Source of the DNA: Trogon surrucura
Taxonomy: Eukaryota > Chordata > Aves > Trogoniformes > Trogonidae
Length of the DNA stretch: 64,000 nt
Direction: 5' to 3'
Assembly (NCBI GenBank): GCA_020746105.1
Contig: CM036618.1
Location: forward strand, 125,726,191 to 125,790,190
Part shown: piece by piece, positions 46,919 through 61,152 of the stretch
Layout of the letters: each line of letters starts with the position of its first letter
How positions within the stretch are numbered: the first letter of the stretch is position 1
Made by a program: the position numbers and the translations under genes
The notes under the pieces: generated by a model
Told to the model about the DNA's origin: nothing
The model's database searches: none
Seen by the model: only the letters and a program-made list of their open reading frames with translations

Positions 46919-49900
46919 TGTTGGAAAATCATTAACGGTTTTCAAAAATGAGCATTTGGTGGAATTTAGATTGCACTCCTTTGCACAGCAGCTCTATTGA
47001 AATATCACATTGCTCAACACACCTGCCTCTTGAGGATGTGCAAAAGGAGCTCCCTGTGCTTGTGTTGTGGAGGTAATTACTGCTTTTATTTCTTTTGCTA
47101 CTGCAGGTGTTACACAATGAATCTGTGCTAACGCGATGCTACTGATGATCTGGCATGAGAAGCAGGTTCAAAAGAAAAATTTCCATAGATTCTAATTACT
47201 TTTGCCTGTACAACTTGTTGTAAATGAGGTTTCAGTGATCATTATTTACATGTGGCAGCTTTACAAAAGCTTGTTTCCCCCCAACCCGCACCAATTTTGA
47301 ATAAGTAACAAAAGGTGAAAATCTTAGTTTTGGTCTTAAAACTCAGATTAGTTTTGCAGGGAAGTGTTAGGATATACCTGATGTGGAAGTGATAGGAATT
47401 TCCTCTGAAGAGTGTGGGGAGAATTGTACGATACTGCAGTTAAGAGCTGTATTTGCTATTGGAGGACTTGCACTTAGATTCCTAAGATGCCTTTAAAAAC
47501 TGCTCTTTGAATACACCTTGTTTTGTGAAAGAAACTGGAATATTTCTCCATTGGGAAAACTTTTGGTTTACAGCCTTGATAACAGCTTTGAATGTTTTGG
47601 CGTTGTTCAATAGGTTAAGAAGAGGATGTTTAGTGGCCACTTCTTGTATCTGTATCGTGTTAAGTTTGAAGTACATAACTATATCATGTGAGTGATGTTT
47701 ACCAGAGTGATAAGAGTTTATCTGATAGGAGAAGGTCTGGTATACACTGTTCCGTAGATGTAAAAAAGGTCTTAATTTAATATATCCATCAAAGCAAGAT
47801 CACTCATAGGCAAGAAACTTTTCATGCATACACTTCCGTATCTTTATTACTTTAAAACTTCATACTTAACTTTCTTGGGGAAATAGCATAAGCAAATATC
47901 TAACGAATTGTCAAATATAAAGAAAACTGCAAAACATCAAAGATACAGTGCTAGGTGATCAGCAGGTGCAAATATTAAATTTTAATGACTGAGAAAGGCA
48001 ACTATCTCATCTTTGATTAATAAAGCATTGCATTCAAAATGATCATCTATCTGGCATATATAATAATTTATGTAAGGAAAAACACAATTATTTTGTTTCC
48101 AGTAGGTTTATCATGTTTGTGTGTTAGTCAAATCACAAAAGAGTGTGTTTGCTTTATAACAGAAAAGGGAGGACATCTGTTCACATAGAAACACCTTGAC
48201 ATGTACTTAGGAGAGGTTTCTTCCATTTAGTTTTTAGTTCCTCGAGTTTCTGGCAAGGGCAGTATTCTGAGAAATGAATTAGAAGAAAAACTGTTACTAC
48301 AAGGATTTGCTGATCCTTGTGCGTATTTTCAAACCTGGTCTTAAGGTCTGGAATTTTGCACCTACTGTAAGCATTAATTGCATGCTTTTGGTTGTTGGGG
48401 CTTTTTTATGTATGGGTTTGTTTGAGGGGAAAGAATCTTATTATTATTTTTCTTAGAAGTGGACACTTTTTTATTGGCCTCTTGTAGCTGGCCACCCGTT
48501 AGAAGACAGTGAGAGGTTTTTTCACCTTGGGACAGAGGAGAGATGGATAAACAGGCTATAACTAAGGATTTAGAGCAGAGTCCTGGAGCCTTTTCTCTCA
48601 GAACAATCTTTATCTAATATTTTCAGAAGTGACTGTGTGAACATACTAGGGAGAAAAGGCCAGAACCATTGTATCCCTCCGCTCCCTACTGAGTACTTAC
48701 GCCCTATAGAGTTATATGCTTTCTATACACTGTAGAGCTGTGTTGTCTTCTGTGCACTCTCCTTGTGGAGACGTAAATCTCATACTCCTCCTTGCACCTT
48801 GGCCAAGCTTCATCACGAGAAGTGGGAGATACCTTAACAAGTGGGCAGATCCTGTCAGTCTCCTGAGCAGCAGAGGTACGACATCTGAATCTCCATAGGA
48901 TCAGAGAGATTAAAAGTACAGTCATCCTAAATCTTGCTCTCACATTTTCATTCTAAAAAGAAAATGCAGCCTTTTGTGAGGGTCCTGATATGTCTTTAAC
49001 ATTAGGCTTGCAGGGAGGCTAAGATGAAAGAACACCCAATTCCTGAATCCCGGCGTGATCACCTTGAAAGAAAGTGTGACTGTTCAGGCAATTCTGTAAG
49101 CACCAGCAACTGCAGAAGAGTTGGTGCTTGACAAGAAGCTGTCCTGTTTCAGAAACAGGCACCGGTACATGACTTTTGACTATTTCATTTACTTAAGCAG
49201 TGCTGCTGTGGTCTCATATTCTCACTTCAAGTAGCTGTTGAACATGTACCTGTCTGCACTTGACTGACTGCACTGAAGAGAACTGCACTGCATTTTATGA
49301 TGTTGTTGTAATGCTACAATCATTTCAATATTATGAAGTATTATTTACATATCCAGACTGGAGTGATATAGTTATAAACAAAAGAAACTGGTTACTAGTT
49401 CCACTATTGCTCAAGCACCAAGTGTTATATGAGAAATGTATACAGCAGGCTGACAGCAGAAGAAACAAGACATTTAATCTCTTATATTTACTTCTATAAG
49501 AAGGCTTTCATTTTCCTTTCGATTTTGTTTGTTTGCATTACTGAAGCTGTTCGTCGGGGCTGACATCAAGACCTTTTCAGTTCCTGGGTCTTACTTGCTT
49601 TTTCTCCCAAGTTTCTGCTCCTCCAGAGATTCAGTTCTCCAGCTGGAGAGTCAGTGGAATCTAGTGAGATCATTGCTGCTGTCCAGCCTAGCTAAGCACG
49701 TGCAAACCGAAAGGGTCAGGTGCCCCTCAAAAAAAGAGCAGTCTCCAGCTTTGTTTCTGCATGTTATTTGCCTTCATTGTCAAAAAATCAGCCATAGCTA
49801 ATTTCTCCAAAGTCTTCTTTCTTGTGCCCAAGTCTGCAAAGCATTCTCTTGTCTTCTTTCTCCTGTTCTTCTCTCCTGATACCTCCAGTTGCCACCTTCT

Positions 49901-52900
49901 GCTTTGAAATCTGTGCTTCTCAGCTGTTTGGCCTTGTTGGGCTTTCCCAACACTGCCTTGTCAGTCAAGAACTCTGAGACAGCATACGGAAAGCTGTGTG
50001 ATTCAGTTTTACTGGAGATGGCAATTTCAAGCTTAGTGTCTTAGGGAACAAAAGTCTGCACAACTGATTTTTCTGTGTCTTGGTCCTTACCCCTTCACCT
50101 TTTCTGCAGGTACTTTGGGCTGATTCACTCCTTCAGCCGTTTGTGACAGTGGGATAAAATACTCAGGAAAAGAAGTCCCTAATTTGGGGATTATTTTTAA
50201 CTCAGAACTGAAATCTCAGTCTAAATTTGAAAGATTTATGACTCTTAAACCCAGAAGCTCTGAGTCTCTCTTTCAATCCCCTTTTTTTTTTTTTTCATAG
50301 CACTCCTGGACTTTCATGTCTCTTCATCTCCTATTCATTTTACTGTACTTCATGCTCCATAACTGCTCAATTAACCACTCCAACATTACAATGCAGCTGT
50401 AATGGGATTAGAAAGCAGCAGAGGGATGAATGCATACCACGGATATTTTCTCAGGATATTTAAAAACTTTAGAAGAAACAGTAGTTAATGTGCTATATTT
50501 AACTACAGCTGACACAACTATGTGGCTGGAAGATTCACTTCTAAGGTTGTGGAGATGGATCTTCTCTTCAGGTAGTTCGAGTGTCACAGCTCCATCAGTG
50601 TTGAATAAATTCCTTTATGGCAGAGAAAGTCCAAAGAGGAATGGATTCTGGTCTCTGTGGTTGCCTGGAAAATGGTTCCTTTGTGCTTAGATTCCGAGCC
50701 TTGTAAGTTTAATTAAGTGGTAAAAATTTGCATGATTTTATATTTTTTTAAAGAGAGTTGAAACCTTTGAGGTTTTTTGCTTAAAGCCTCTCAGCTGTTT
50801 ACAGAAAATTCTTAGGCACACAATCTTTACATGGCATTTTGCAAAAGAAATCCCAAATATTTTTGTTGTGATAGGATTATAATACATTGTACTCTCTTTA
50901 AGACTTTGTACAATAGGACATACATGTAGCAAGTGAGCATTACTTAGTAAAGAATATTATCACAAACTGAAAAGCTAAAGAAAAGACAGAAGGAAGCTAC
51001 TGAACAATTCCACTGTATCTTAGAAATAACTCTGGGATTTAAAAATGTTGAAATAATTTGAGAACTCCAACAGAGCAGAAAGAACTTCAAGTATTCTTTG
51101 TGATGATAAAACAACCATCATAATTCCTGTAATTTAACCCTAGGATATATTAATATTAGCGTGCTTAAATGTATGAAGTTGTAAGTGGAAGTCAAATAAC
51201 TACAAATGTGCCTTGAATACCACTTTATCATTTATACTTGAAAGACACCAGGGAATTTGGCAGCTGGAACCAAAATCAAGCAGAGGACAAAGTAAGGGTA
51301 ACAAATGATAAGAGACATGAATAATTTATGTTAACTCAAAAGTCAGCTCAACACAACACCTGACAGGGAGGCATCCCCCCCTTAGCAGAGCTCTCCTGGG
51401 CACTGTGCGTGGTGTACAAGAAGCCTCAGTAATCAGCTCCCCGCAGTGCCATTCCTATACCCCAGAGAGACCATGGGCACTTAAACAATTTGCATTCTAT
51501 CACATCAGTTGAATTAAGTGCTTTTTATAATGGGATATGACAAGTGTGCTTCATATCTTCCAAAAGGGAAGAGTGTCAAACATTTGACATTTCCGCATAT
51601 ATTTTCTGAAGCTTCAGACCTCACCTGCAATCTCCAAGGTACAGTGAGGGAGAATACAAACTTCCTACAGTTACTCTCCCTAATTTAATTCTCTGCATCT
51701 ACATCCTCTACTTCATCTTATATTTCATTCTTAATGAAAAAGGGCATTATCTGCAGCACAGGTACAGTTCTTTTGACTGCAGTAAGAGTAGAAATAAGAC
51801 TCACATAGATAAGGTGTGATTCAGTGGTATTAGACTAGCCTGCAAGCAGGTGAGAGATATGATTTGGATTAGTGGATGATATCAAGGATAATGAATGATT
51901 GCATCTTATGAGCTCTAAAATTCCAGATTTCCAACAGTAAACTTAATACAGTACCTCAAGATAAGCAAATTGCTAAAATGAGCAGCGGAGCTGTGTACAG
52001 AAGAGAGATGGTATAGTTTAGGCCCAAGGGATAAGAGCTGAATAAATGAATGGACAACAAAAACTGTGTTTACCTTTCCTTATTTAGAGAAACCTCTTAC
52101 TTGGCTCACAGGGCTGGGGTTATACCCACATCGGCTTCACTTTGAACTCTTGCAGTATAGGCAATTCAAAATATGGTAGAAGCTGCCCAAATTGGAAGAC
52201 TACCAAGTCCAAAGTGGCATGTTGGACCTCTCACACAACCTGACTGGTCGTAAGAACTTCAGTTAAAGTTGGATTCCCAGTGATATTTTATGGAAAAAAC
52301 GGGAAAAGATGCATGAAAGTAGCAATTTTTACCTCATATTAATGAATTCTAACCTTAGTTTGTCTTTTGGATTCTAAAAGCCTGAACTTTCTCACTGAGA
52401 GAAGGTTTTCTACTTGTAAAACATCCCAGCAAACTTTGGATGGCCCATTGAAGAACTTCACGTGTGTCAGTGCTCGCTTAGGCTCTGCTCTGGGCTTCTC
52501 AGAGAAGCAAGAGATCTCTTGTTCACCTTTTTTGGCTTCACCAAACTTCAAAGGGGCACTGGACTTCAGAGGACAGCTCTACCTTTTTTAAAAAAATAAT
52601 ATCTCTTTGGGAACAAAGGTGCATCTCCTCCATGTAATTCCTGATGCTTCTGCTCAGATGACAACAGAAAAAGGAGCATATGGCTGCAAAGCACCAGTAA
52701 TCTGGGAACTTCTACAGCATTGGACTCATCATCATTGCTCTTTTTCATGTTTTGTGACTTAAAGTCACCATATGTACTGATAGCACGAAGCCCAATAGGC
52801 ATTAAACTCAGAATCCCATTTCAGCAAGTGACATATTTAAATGTGTTTAAACTTGAGTAGAGATGCCTTCCCTAACTGGAGCTTTAAGAAATACACCAAA

Positions 52901-55900
52901 CACCACCCACCTCCCATCCCAGTGCTTAGCTTGTAGGATAGCCTGCCTGGGGAAATAAATAATGAAAGCATTCCTGTTTGTTCCAGAGAGGACTTCCTCA
53001 GCAACAGACCCAAGTTTATTGACATTTGATGGAAAAGATTGTCCCACACACCTTCTTCTGGTGGATTTATCCAAGTCTGTGTTTGCCTCAGCCATGCTAC
53101 AAGATCTGGGAGAAGTTGGACTGTGTGTTTCATCACACTTTGATCTTTGTACGATACAATCAGTTGTTTACCAGGTATAACCAGAACTTAGCAAAAACCA
53201 ATACTAATTTCTTTTTCAAATTTGCAGGACCTTTATGATAATAGCCACTAAAAAGTGAAACAAGAAAGATTTATTTTACACAAGTCAATTACTAGAAGAA
53301 ACTGAAACAGCTTTTGAGATGAAGATCTCAGCACTGCCAAAAGCAGCATATACCCTTTTGAGGTACTGGTTAATTTGGTTTTGTTGTTTTTATTTTGGCA
53401 GCCAGGCTGACTGTATTCACACTGACTCCTGGTTCTCCTGCACCAGCTGCTGCTCTTCCCTGGTTCATTATTCAGAAGATCATTAGTGTTGTTCATAGGA
53501 ATTGACCTCAGAACAGCTCACCCTTCTCATACCCGTCTTGTTTTGAGGATGTCTTTCAAATGGCATCTTAATTATCCTTTGGCCTTAAATACCCAGGCGG
53601 AGGCTTTAATGGTAGCATGGGGTGGTGTTGCTCGCCCAGTTAACAGATGGCTGTGAAATTGTGTGGATAAAGACAGTTGTCACCCGGGGAAAAGAGCAGG
53701 AGGCAAGATGTGGTCCAACACATGGATTAGTGCTGTGCTAGCAAGTGCTGTGTTGATGGCAAGGGCTGATATGCCAAGTCTGGGCTTCCTCTTTTTTTGT
53801 GATTCTTCCCATTCCTTTTTCTTTTCCTGCTCTTTTTGTCACTGAAAGCCAAAGAACCCCTGGAAGAAGGTCAGAATGTCTTTCCTCACTCAGTAAGACT
53901 AAGACAGAAACGGGTGAGTTTTCACTTAGGGATGTTAAAAGGAAAAAAGTTTTTAGATTTCAGCTGCTTAATGACTCACATGCGTATTTTGATTCCTTTA
54001 AAAGTGTTAGTTGCTTCATTCATACTTGACGAAGCAAGCCTCTGCTGTATTATGGCTCTTGGTGTTTAAACATCTACCTGTAGCACTCCTTTTCATGATT
54101 TTCTCTGAAGAAAAGCAGAGTCACGCTGAATTTTTGTCTAATGGTTGCCTTCCTTTTCTCCCCTGTTTGGCAAAGGGATTACTTTACCTTTTACAGTAGG
54201 CATTGAAGATGTTAGTTGATTGAGATTAGCCAGGCTCCCACTGGCACTGGGAGGGTGCTTCAGAGGAAACCATGCTCTCACTGCAGAGAGAACAGTTCTT
54301 ACTCTTTCGGGTCTGACTGGCCTGAGCCTTACATAGACCACCAAATATTTTGCTGAGCTTTCACCTTTTTATACCTTTGGAGGCAGTCAGCTTCATGGTG
54401 TCATTCCAATTTTTCTTCAGGATGACAATGTAGCACAGAGTAGATGATTGGCAGATGTTTTGAAAAATGTTTAGGTCAGTGATTTTGGGGTTTGATTTGT
54501 AACTATCTACAATGTTCTTTCCTTTTCTCAAGTATGTGAACATCTGGTCTATCCAGTTTCTTCTTAGGAAGCTTCTGCTTCTTAAGACATTATAGATACA
54601 GTCTAAAAAACTACAGTAAATTTTGACTATATATATACACAGACATATTGCACACGTCTGCATATGTTTTGTATATAAGATGTTACTTACAGCTGTTTAA
54701 TGCCTGTGAGTTATGGGGTTTTTTCCCTAGCTGAATCCTCTTGTTGGTATTTGGGCTGTATCTTTGATACTGTGGTCCGGATTAGGCTGCAGACACATGG
54801 TAAATTAGTGAGGCAAAAAGCTACTCCTGCAATGGCATTTGGCATAAATTTCACCCCAGAAGCCTCAGACAGTCTCTTTTTCTTTCTCTATCAGCTTCTT
54901 TATCAAGTGCCTTGCCTAAACTCAGAGGCCCAGTGTGAAAACCTCATTCCTTGGGGGAACAGAAATTCCCCTAGTACTTCCCCTGGGTGCAATATAGCCT
55001 GTATTTTTAAAAGAAAAATCTTTTCATGGAAGCCTTCCAAGGATAATTCTCTGTGCTTGTGTATTTTTCACATTTTACATGTAATTGTGTAGATGACATT
55101 TTGTACACTGTGCTGAAGAATTTCACGTTTTGGAGAGCCATTTCTGGCAATGTGCTCTATGTAGCGGGAGATATGAAAGGGTTAGGAGCAAGGGAGGGAA
55201 AGCACAAACGGAGAGGCAGCATTAGGTCTCAGTGAATTCCTCCAGTGATAACAACTGTCCCGGGCACTGCTGTTAACAAGCAGCCAGGCAAGAAAACAGA
55301 CGTGGGAATCAAAGATCAAAACTGAACCAAAGTGCAAGATCAAAAGATTGCCGAGCAGCTCACAGCCATCACCCTGCTTCTATTTCCAGGGGACAAAAAG
55401 AGAATTTCAAAATAGTTATTCCACCATTAACTATCAAACTGCAAAAACAACTTAGGGGCGAAAGTATCTTTCAAATAGCACTGCCAGGATTCCTATTAAA
55501 TATTGGTTATGTATATCTTATTAATAGAAAGTGACCTGCAGGGCAAGTGGTCTTGCTAAGCAAAGTTCACAGTTGATTCTGCTCTGATGAAAGGTGTTTT
55601 TTGAAATAAATTATTGTAATTCAATTATTCTTTTCCTCTCAATGAATATTAATGCTTCAGCCTGCTCTTGTGTAATAACATGTGTCAAAAGGCACATGCC
55701 TTGCTGCTTCATTTATCATTCAAGTATGGCCTTAACCCTGGCTGCAGTGAGGTTGGTGCCAAGAAAGCAGCGGGGCTTCCCCAAGTGTCTCCAAATACGT
55801 GAAGCCCAAACCCAGATGCAGATCTCTGCCTGCCTTTTACAGTGGTAAGTACTAGAGGACATTTCTTAAATGTATTTGTGCTAACAGTGCCAAAGCTGAT

Positions 55901-56465
55901 TAAGCACTAAGTAGTAAACAGGGCTTGAAGCTCAGTTTTGCAGGGAATGTCTATATTTACCTAGTTTTTTGGAGGATGTGCTTGGATATCTGGAATAATT
56001 CTGACATCAGCTGTTGAAGGTGGTATCTACCACCCAAATGCACAATGTGACCATTTAGCATTCAGCCCACAACGTCTTGTTAATACCATAAGGATTGTAC
56101 CTTGAATACAGCATATTAGAGCCCATTTGCATGTAAAGTGAAACGAATGAATTTTTATCAGTGCCTCATTAATTCAAATGTTCTATAAAACTCACTTTTA
56201 TTGTTTGAGCTTAAGGCGTTTTGGTTGGGAATTTTGCTGAGGCAGGTTAGCCTTTCACTTAGCAGTAGAGGGATGATTGTCAGCAAAGAATGGAAAAATT
56301 AGGAAAGTGGAGAAATGAAGTTACGCTAGAAATGAGAAAAGATATTTAAATCTGTTAAAGAAATATATAAAGATATCTGTAAGACCAAAATTGCAGGGTT
56401 TTTTCTCTTTTGTGTTTGCTGGTTGATCATTAAGAGGCAATTATTAGATGATTTGCTTTGTGCTT

Positions 56466-56835
56466 CGCAGAATCACAGAATCACAGAATGTTAGAGGTTG
56501 GAAGGGACCTCAAAGATCATCTAGTCCAACGCCCCCGCCAGAGCAGGACCACCTACAGTAGAGCTCACAGGAACGCGTCCAGGCGGGTTTTGAATGTCTC
56601 CAGAGAAGGAGATTCCACAACCTCCCTGGGCAGCCTGTGCCAGTGCTCTGTCACCCTCACAGTAAAAAAGTTTTTCCTCATATTTTTATGAAACCTCCTG
56701 TGTTCCAGCTTCCACCCATTGCCCCTTGTCCTGTCAGTGGATGCCGCTGAAAAGAGCCTGGCTCCATCCTCCTGACATTCCCCCTTGACATATTTATAAA
56801 CATTAATGAGGTCACCCCTCAGCCTTCTCTTCTCG
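56466..56835 (-). mobile_element. CR1 LINE, short 3' fragment
   Basis: On the minus strand this is about 370 bp of CR1 3' end, truncated near the [14 protein letters not shown] block, with [18 protein letters not shown]-type sequence and an ATTCTGTG-type tail at 56466-56485. It is very similar to the 3' part of the copy at 19158-20200 but keeps about 10 nt (near 56690-56700) that the other lacks. The two were inserted independently from closely related source elements. Confidence 0.95.
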
Positions 56836-59800
56836 CTAATGTTTTTGTGCTGAACTGGGGGATTTTAGTGCAACTCAGGTGCCCCAGGGAAGAGGTGGGA
56901 AATCCAGAAGCCCTAACTGAGATACCTCTATGATACTTTACGTACAGGGTCTTCACTGCTTCTACTTGTGCTTATAGATAGGATTTGAGCCTACCTTGGT
57001 TTTCAAAAATAGTGTTGTGAGGTTTCACATTTGATAGTTTCATAATTTCTATATCAAGTAAATTTAGTTTGCAGATCTAAAAAAAAAAAAAAAGGTAGTT
57101 ATGTTAGTGATAATCTGGATAGCAGGAAACTCCATAACTTTGAACTCTCTTTGTCCTCATCTAAGCCAGCAGTGTTGAGGTCTGCCCAGAATTGCTCAGA
57201 AATTCCTCAGAAATACAGCTTCTGTCTGGTAGTTTTCCTCCCATTTGTTTTACCTTTAGCATATGCAACGCCATTTCTTCTATAGTTCTTTTAAGCTTTT
57301 AAGTGAATTATTTCCATATCCATAGCCAGGACAGTATTTCTATGGCAAGGAAATTTAACATGATTGTGTTGGTGGAGGATGAATGGGAACGTCTGCTGGT
57401 CTTCAACATCCCCATTTTGAGACTCTGGTGTTAGAAAAAGGGAGAAACTGGATGGGTTCTTCCTCACAGAACTCGTAAAAGGACAATCTAGGGACATAAG
57501 AGTATCATCAAAGCAAGGGATGGGATTCCATCAGAATCTAAATGACTTTTCATGACATGCTTGCATAGAAACTGAAAAATTGTGTGTCATCCCAGTCCTC
57601 TCCTCTGTAAGATTTCTAGGAAGTGTCCTTTTTTCTAAACAATATTGGAATTGTCTTTGTTCTCTTGTTTGAAAGTTAGCCTTAGATGGTAACAATACTA
57701 AGCTTTTGCAATTGCAAGCACAGTTCAGTGGAAAGATATATAATAAATATAGTTAATTGGTGTAATGATGTCTCATCAAATAATTAGGGTAAATGCGCAA
57801 TCCAATTTTCTTACGTACCACAGCGTGCTTATCATGTACAATGATGTATTTATAATGTGTAATGATGTTATTAAGTTGTTGTGCACACCGAGTTAAAAAG
57901 GAATAGATGTTTGCATCCTAAATGCATCTACATTTAGAAGTTTTATACTGACTGCTTTTAGTTAAAATGCCTAAACATAACAAGTTTTTAAAATTGCGTA
58001 TTAGTAAATGCCGCTGTGACAACACTTACTTCACAAATTACCTTCATAGTGATCCATCATCATCACTTGGATACGACCATTTTTACCTCTATAAATCAGA
58101 AATAAAATACCACCATTTTGGTGTGATAGAGATTTACGTTAACCAATTTCAGCTTATATATTTAGGGCCACATTTCTTTGTGTTGCAGATAATGCCAGTT
58201 GTCTATCTCCCTACCTGGGCAGCCAGGGAGCCTGAGGATGAAGCAATTGTCAGTGGGTCTAACTGATACTAGATTATCTGGAAATAAAAGAGAAATGGGC
58301 TGTGACTCAAAATATGTAATAAATTTCTGATCTGTAAAACAGCCAAAAATGTTACAAACCCAGCTTTTTTTCTGAAATCATATCCATGTACCTATTTGTA
58401 TAAAGCATGTATCTCCATGTTAGTGGAGATCTTTAAATTATGCAGGGTTTTTTTTCTCTCATCGATTTTTCTCTTTCAGTGTAACACACATTTATATCAT
58501 GAAGCTAATTTTCTCTGAAGCTAGTGGCAAATACTTCTCCATGAAAACATGAAGAAACCATTAGTCTGAAGACCTAAAGAGCAATTAGTTGAAGTACATA
58601 GAAGTATACTTATAAATAGCTATCAGATCAATCTTCAGTGTAAACCACTAGAACATTCATAATGTAGGCTCAGTTTCAAAATTAACGGTTCTTGTATTGC
58701 TTTGTAAAAAAGCATTTAATGACCTGAGTCTGATCTGCTTACCATAGGCATAAAATGAACGGGCACTGAAAGGATGGAGAGTAGTAAAATCAGAACTTTT
58801 GTTGGGAAGCTTTAATTTTTTTAAAGAGGAAAAATGATCCAAATATGAAAACATGGTCACACCCTAATGGTAAAACTTTGCCTTCTGATGAGCAGAGTTT
58901 AACAGTATTATGGTGTCAGTAAACATGTAATTCCATAAAACTCCATTATGAAGATTATATGACTATTTAAATGAAACCAAACCCAGAAAAACTAGATTTG
59001 TGTGTATGCAGAGAGAAATGATTGGTTTGTGCTATCAATCCTATTTAAGTCTTCGACAGAGCTAAGCAATTTTTAGCTTGAGTTCTGTGCAATGTTAAAT
59101 GCTGCTCCTTTTGCTAACGTTATCTAAACCTCTGGTACCTACAAATCTGGACTGGAAATTGCCAGCAGCTGGCTTATTCATGTGGCACTCCCTTACTTCG
59201 TGTTTCTGTGCAGGTCACACCGTGTGCAAACAGCTGGGCTGGTGGTTCAGTATTTGCAATATTTCTGAGCTAGAAACCGTAGAGTCCTGAGCACAGCTAT
59301 CCTGAAACGTAAGAGTAAGCAGAAGGGAGCAGGGAATGAAGTCCACAGTGCTTGCTTTTGTTTTGGGAGGCTTAGTTTTTCCAAAGTGTATGCTGGGCAT
59401 GGTGTAATTAATCTTTTCTCTCCCTGACTCTTTGCAAAACCAGTAGTTGCACACAGGCAATAAAAGGTGTCCATTTGAGCAGAACAAGCAGACAGTTATT
59501 TCTTGGAAAAAAGACGCTTGTAAACAGATTTAGTTGTTCCTTCAAGAAGCATTTCCAGGGAGTAAGCCAGCTGAGCCCTTGACTGACAGTGGTCTGTTTT
59601 CTCTCATCCTGATGAGTCTGGGTCAGTGGGTAGTCTGATCATCAGGTCAAATATGTATTAGGGGCAAAAATTGACAAAGAATATGCTAGAAAAAGTGATC
59701 TGCCAGCTGTGCACAGTCATTTTAAGCACCCTGGGTTGATTGTTATTTGTGTGTAATGGACAGCAGGGCTGGGAAAATGGTCAGATTCGCTGTAGTGCTG

Positions 59801-61016
59801 AAACACTGTATTGAACAGAAGGAGTTGCTTCTCTTGGTGATTTTAGTGTTTTGTTCTGTTTTGTTTTATTTTATTTTTGACCAGACAAATATCTAGTGCT
59901 GTTTAACAACTTCTGAATCTGAATCAGCTCTTTATCCTCCCACTAATAATTCTTGAAATCCCCTTGGAGATTACATCCACAGCCTTAACATGGCTTCTCC
60001 TTAATAGCAGGGGCTGTGAACCAGTGTCTTACAGTCAGGTTATAGTAATATGGTTTCTTTTCATTCACTTCCATTTGCTACTTCTTTTTGAGTGATTCTG
60101 GTACAACAGAAAGACTTGATAAATCAGTAACTTCAATATACTTCAGGATATGTTTCTCAAGCTGTTGCAACCCTTGTGAGGCACAGCTGAGGAATTCTGA
60201 CTTCATGTCTAAAAAGCGCCCAACACAGGTCTTTATATTTAAACATATGGCTCCATTCTGATGTCCCTCATGAATCTTAATGTGAATCTTAATGCTTGTG
60301 AAGCATGAAGCAGTCTTCTGCAGAAATGGTTCACTAAGACTAAGTTTACTTTTTCCTTGCCAGCTTCACAGAGGAGGGCCTGGCCTGACAGCAGAGTTTG
60401 CTTTGAAACTGAACATTGATGTCCGGAAGTTGTAAAGTACGCGCATAACTCTGCACAGCATCACTTTCTCTCTTAACTCCAGTCTCATATTTCTATCAGA
60501 GGCTTTACAGCAGACCCGAATCATTAGTGCCCTAGGTAAACCACCATTCCTTTGACAGCATGTGCAGAATCAGGCAGAGATGGAGGGGATTACACATTTC
60601 TTTGAAGACGAAATGCACCACTACTTAGACAAACAGAGCGATTTCAGAGAAAACAACACAATGTTTCATTTTCATTCATCTCAAATAACATTGCTACTTC
60701 CTGAAGTCTTCCAGAAATCTCTCTCACTATATGAAAAAACATAGAAAGTTTTTATGCATGCCAACCAGCCCTAGCTTGTCTTTTTGACAATTTGCAGATA
60801 TCTGTTTTTCTTTTATCTTTTTCTGGTTCTTTAACATTCCTAACTCCTTCCCTTTTAGGGATGAAATGGGACATTTGTATAGCTATTATAAAGAGTCTCT
60901 CTAGTGATATAGTCCAATATTATTTGAGATTAGTGATAAAGACTAATGTTAGCGAGAAAAAGAGTCATTGGCACAAAGTCAGAAGAGCCCCTCATTGTTA
61001 GCCATGTGGGATATTT

Positions 61017-61152
61017 TCTTTACTTCTTGCTAGAATCTATCATTAGATTCTATAGAATCTATAGAATTATATAGAATTATATCTAATATATAGAATTATA
61101 GAGAATTTTATAGAATCTATAGAATCTATCTTTACTTCTTGCTGGAATCTAT
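61017..61152. repeat. Direct repeat pair flanking an AT-rich palindromic core
   Basis: TCTTTACTTCTTGCTAGAAT plus CTAT at 61017-61040 recurs at 61129-61152 with one mismatch, 112 nt later. Between them lie repeated ATAGAATCTAT and ATAGAATTATAT units, including the perfect 18-bp palindrome TAGATTCTATAGAATCTA at 61044-61061. It looks like local expansion by slippage or template switching. Confidence 0.85.

Larger units (their letters stand above)
41781..56460. other. Non-coding stretch downstream of the provirus
   Basis: Fifteen kilobases without a recognised gene. 41960-42480 is slightly GC-richer with no identifiable family. A purine-rich tract lies at 42821-42890, a small duplication at 46886-46920 and T14 at 50282-50295. 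Open frames up to about 130 codons (for example near 45.2 and 54.7 kb) lack domains. No splice-flanked conserved exon was found by eye. Confidence 0.55.

Noticed and set aside
54700-55092. 130-codon plus-strand open frame as a host gene
   Set aside because: Composition and content show no family resemblance, and no promoter or splice signals could be supported.
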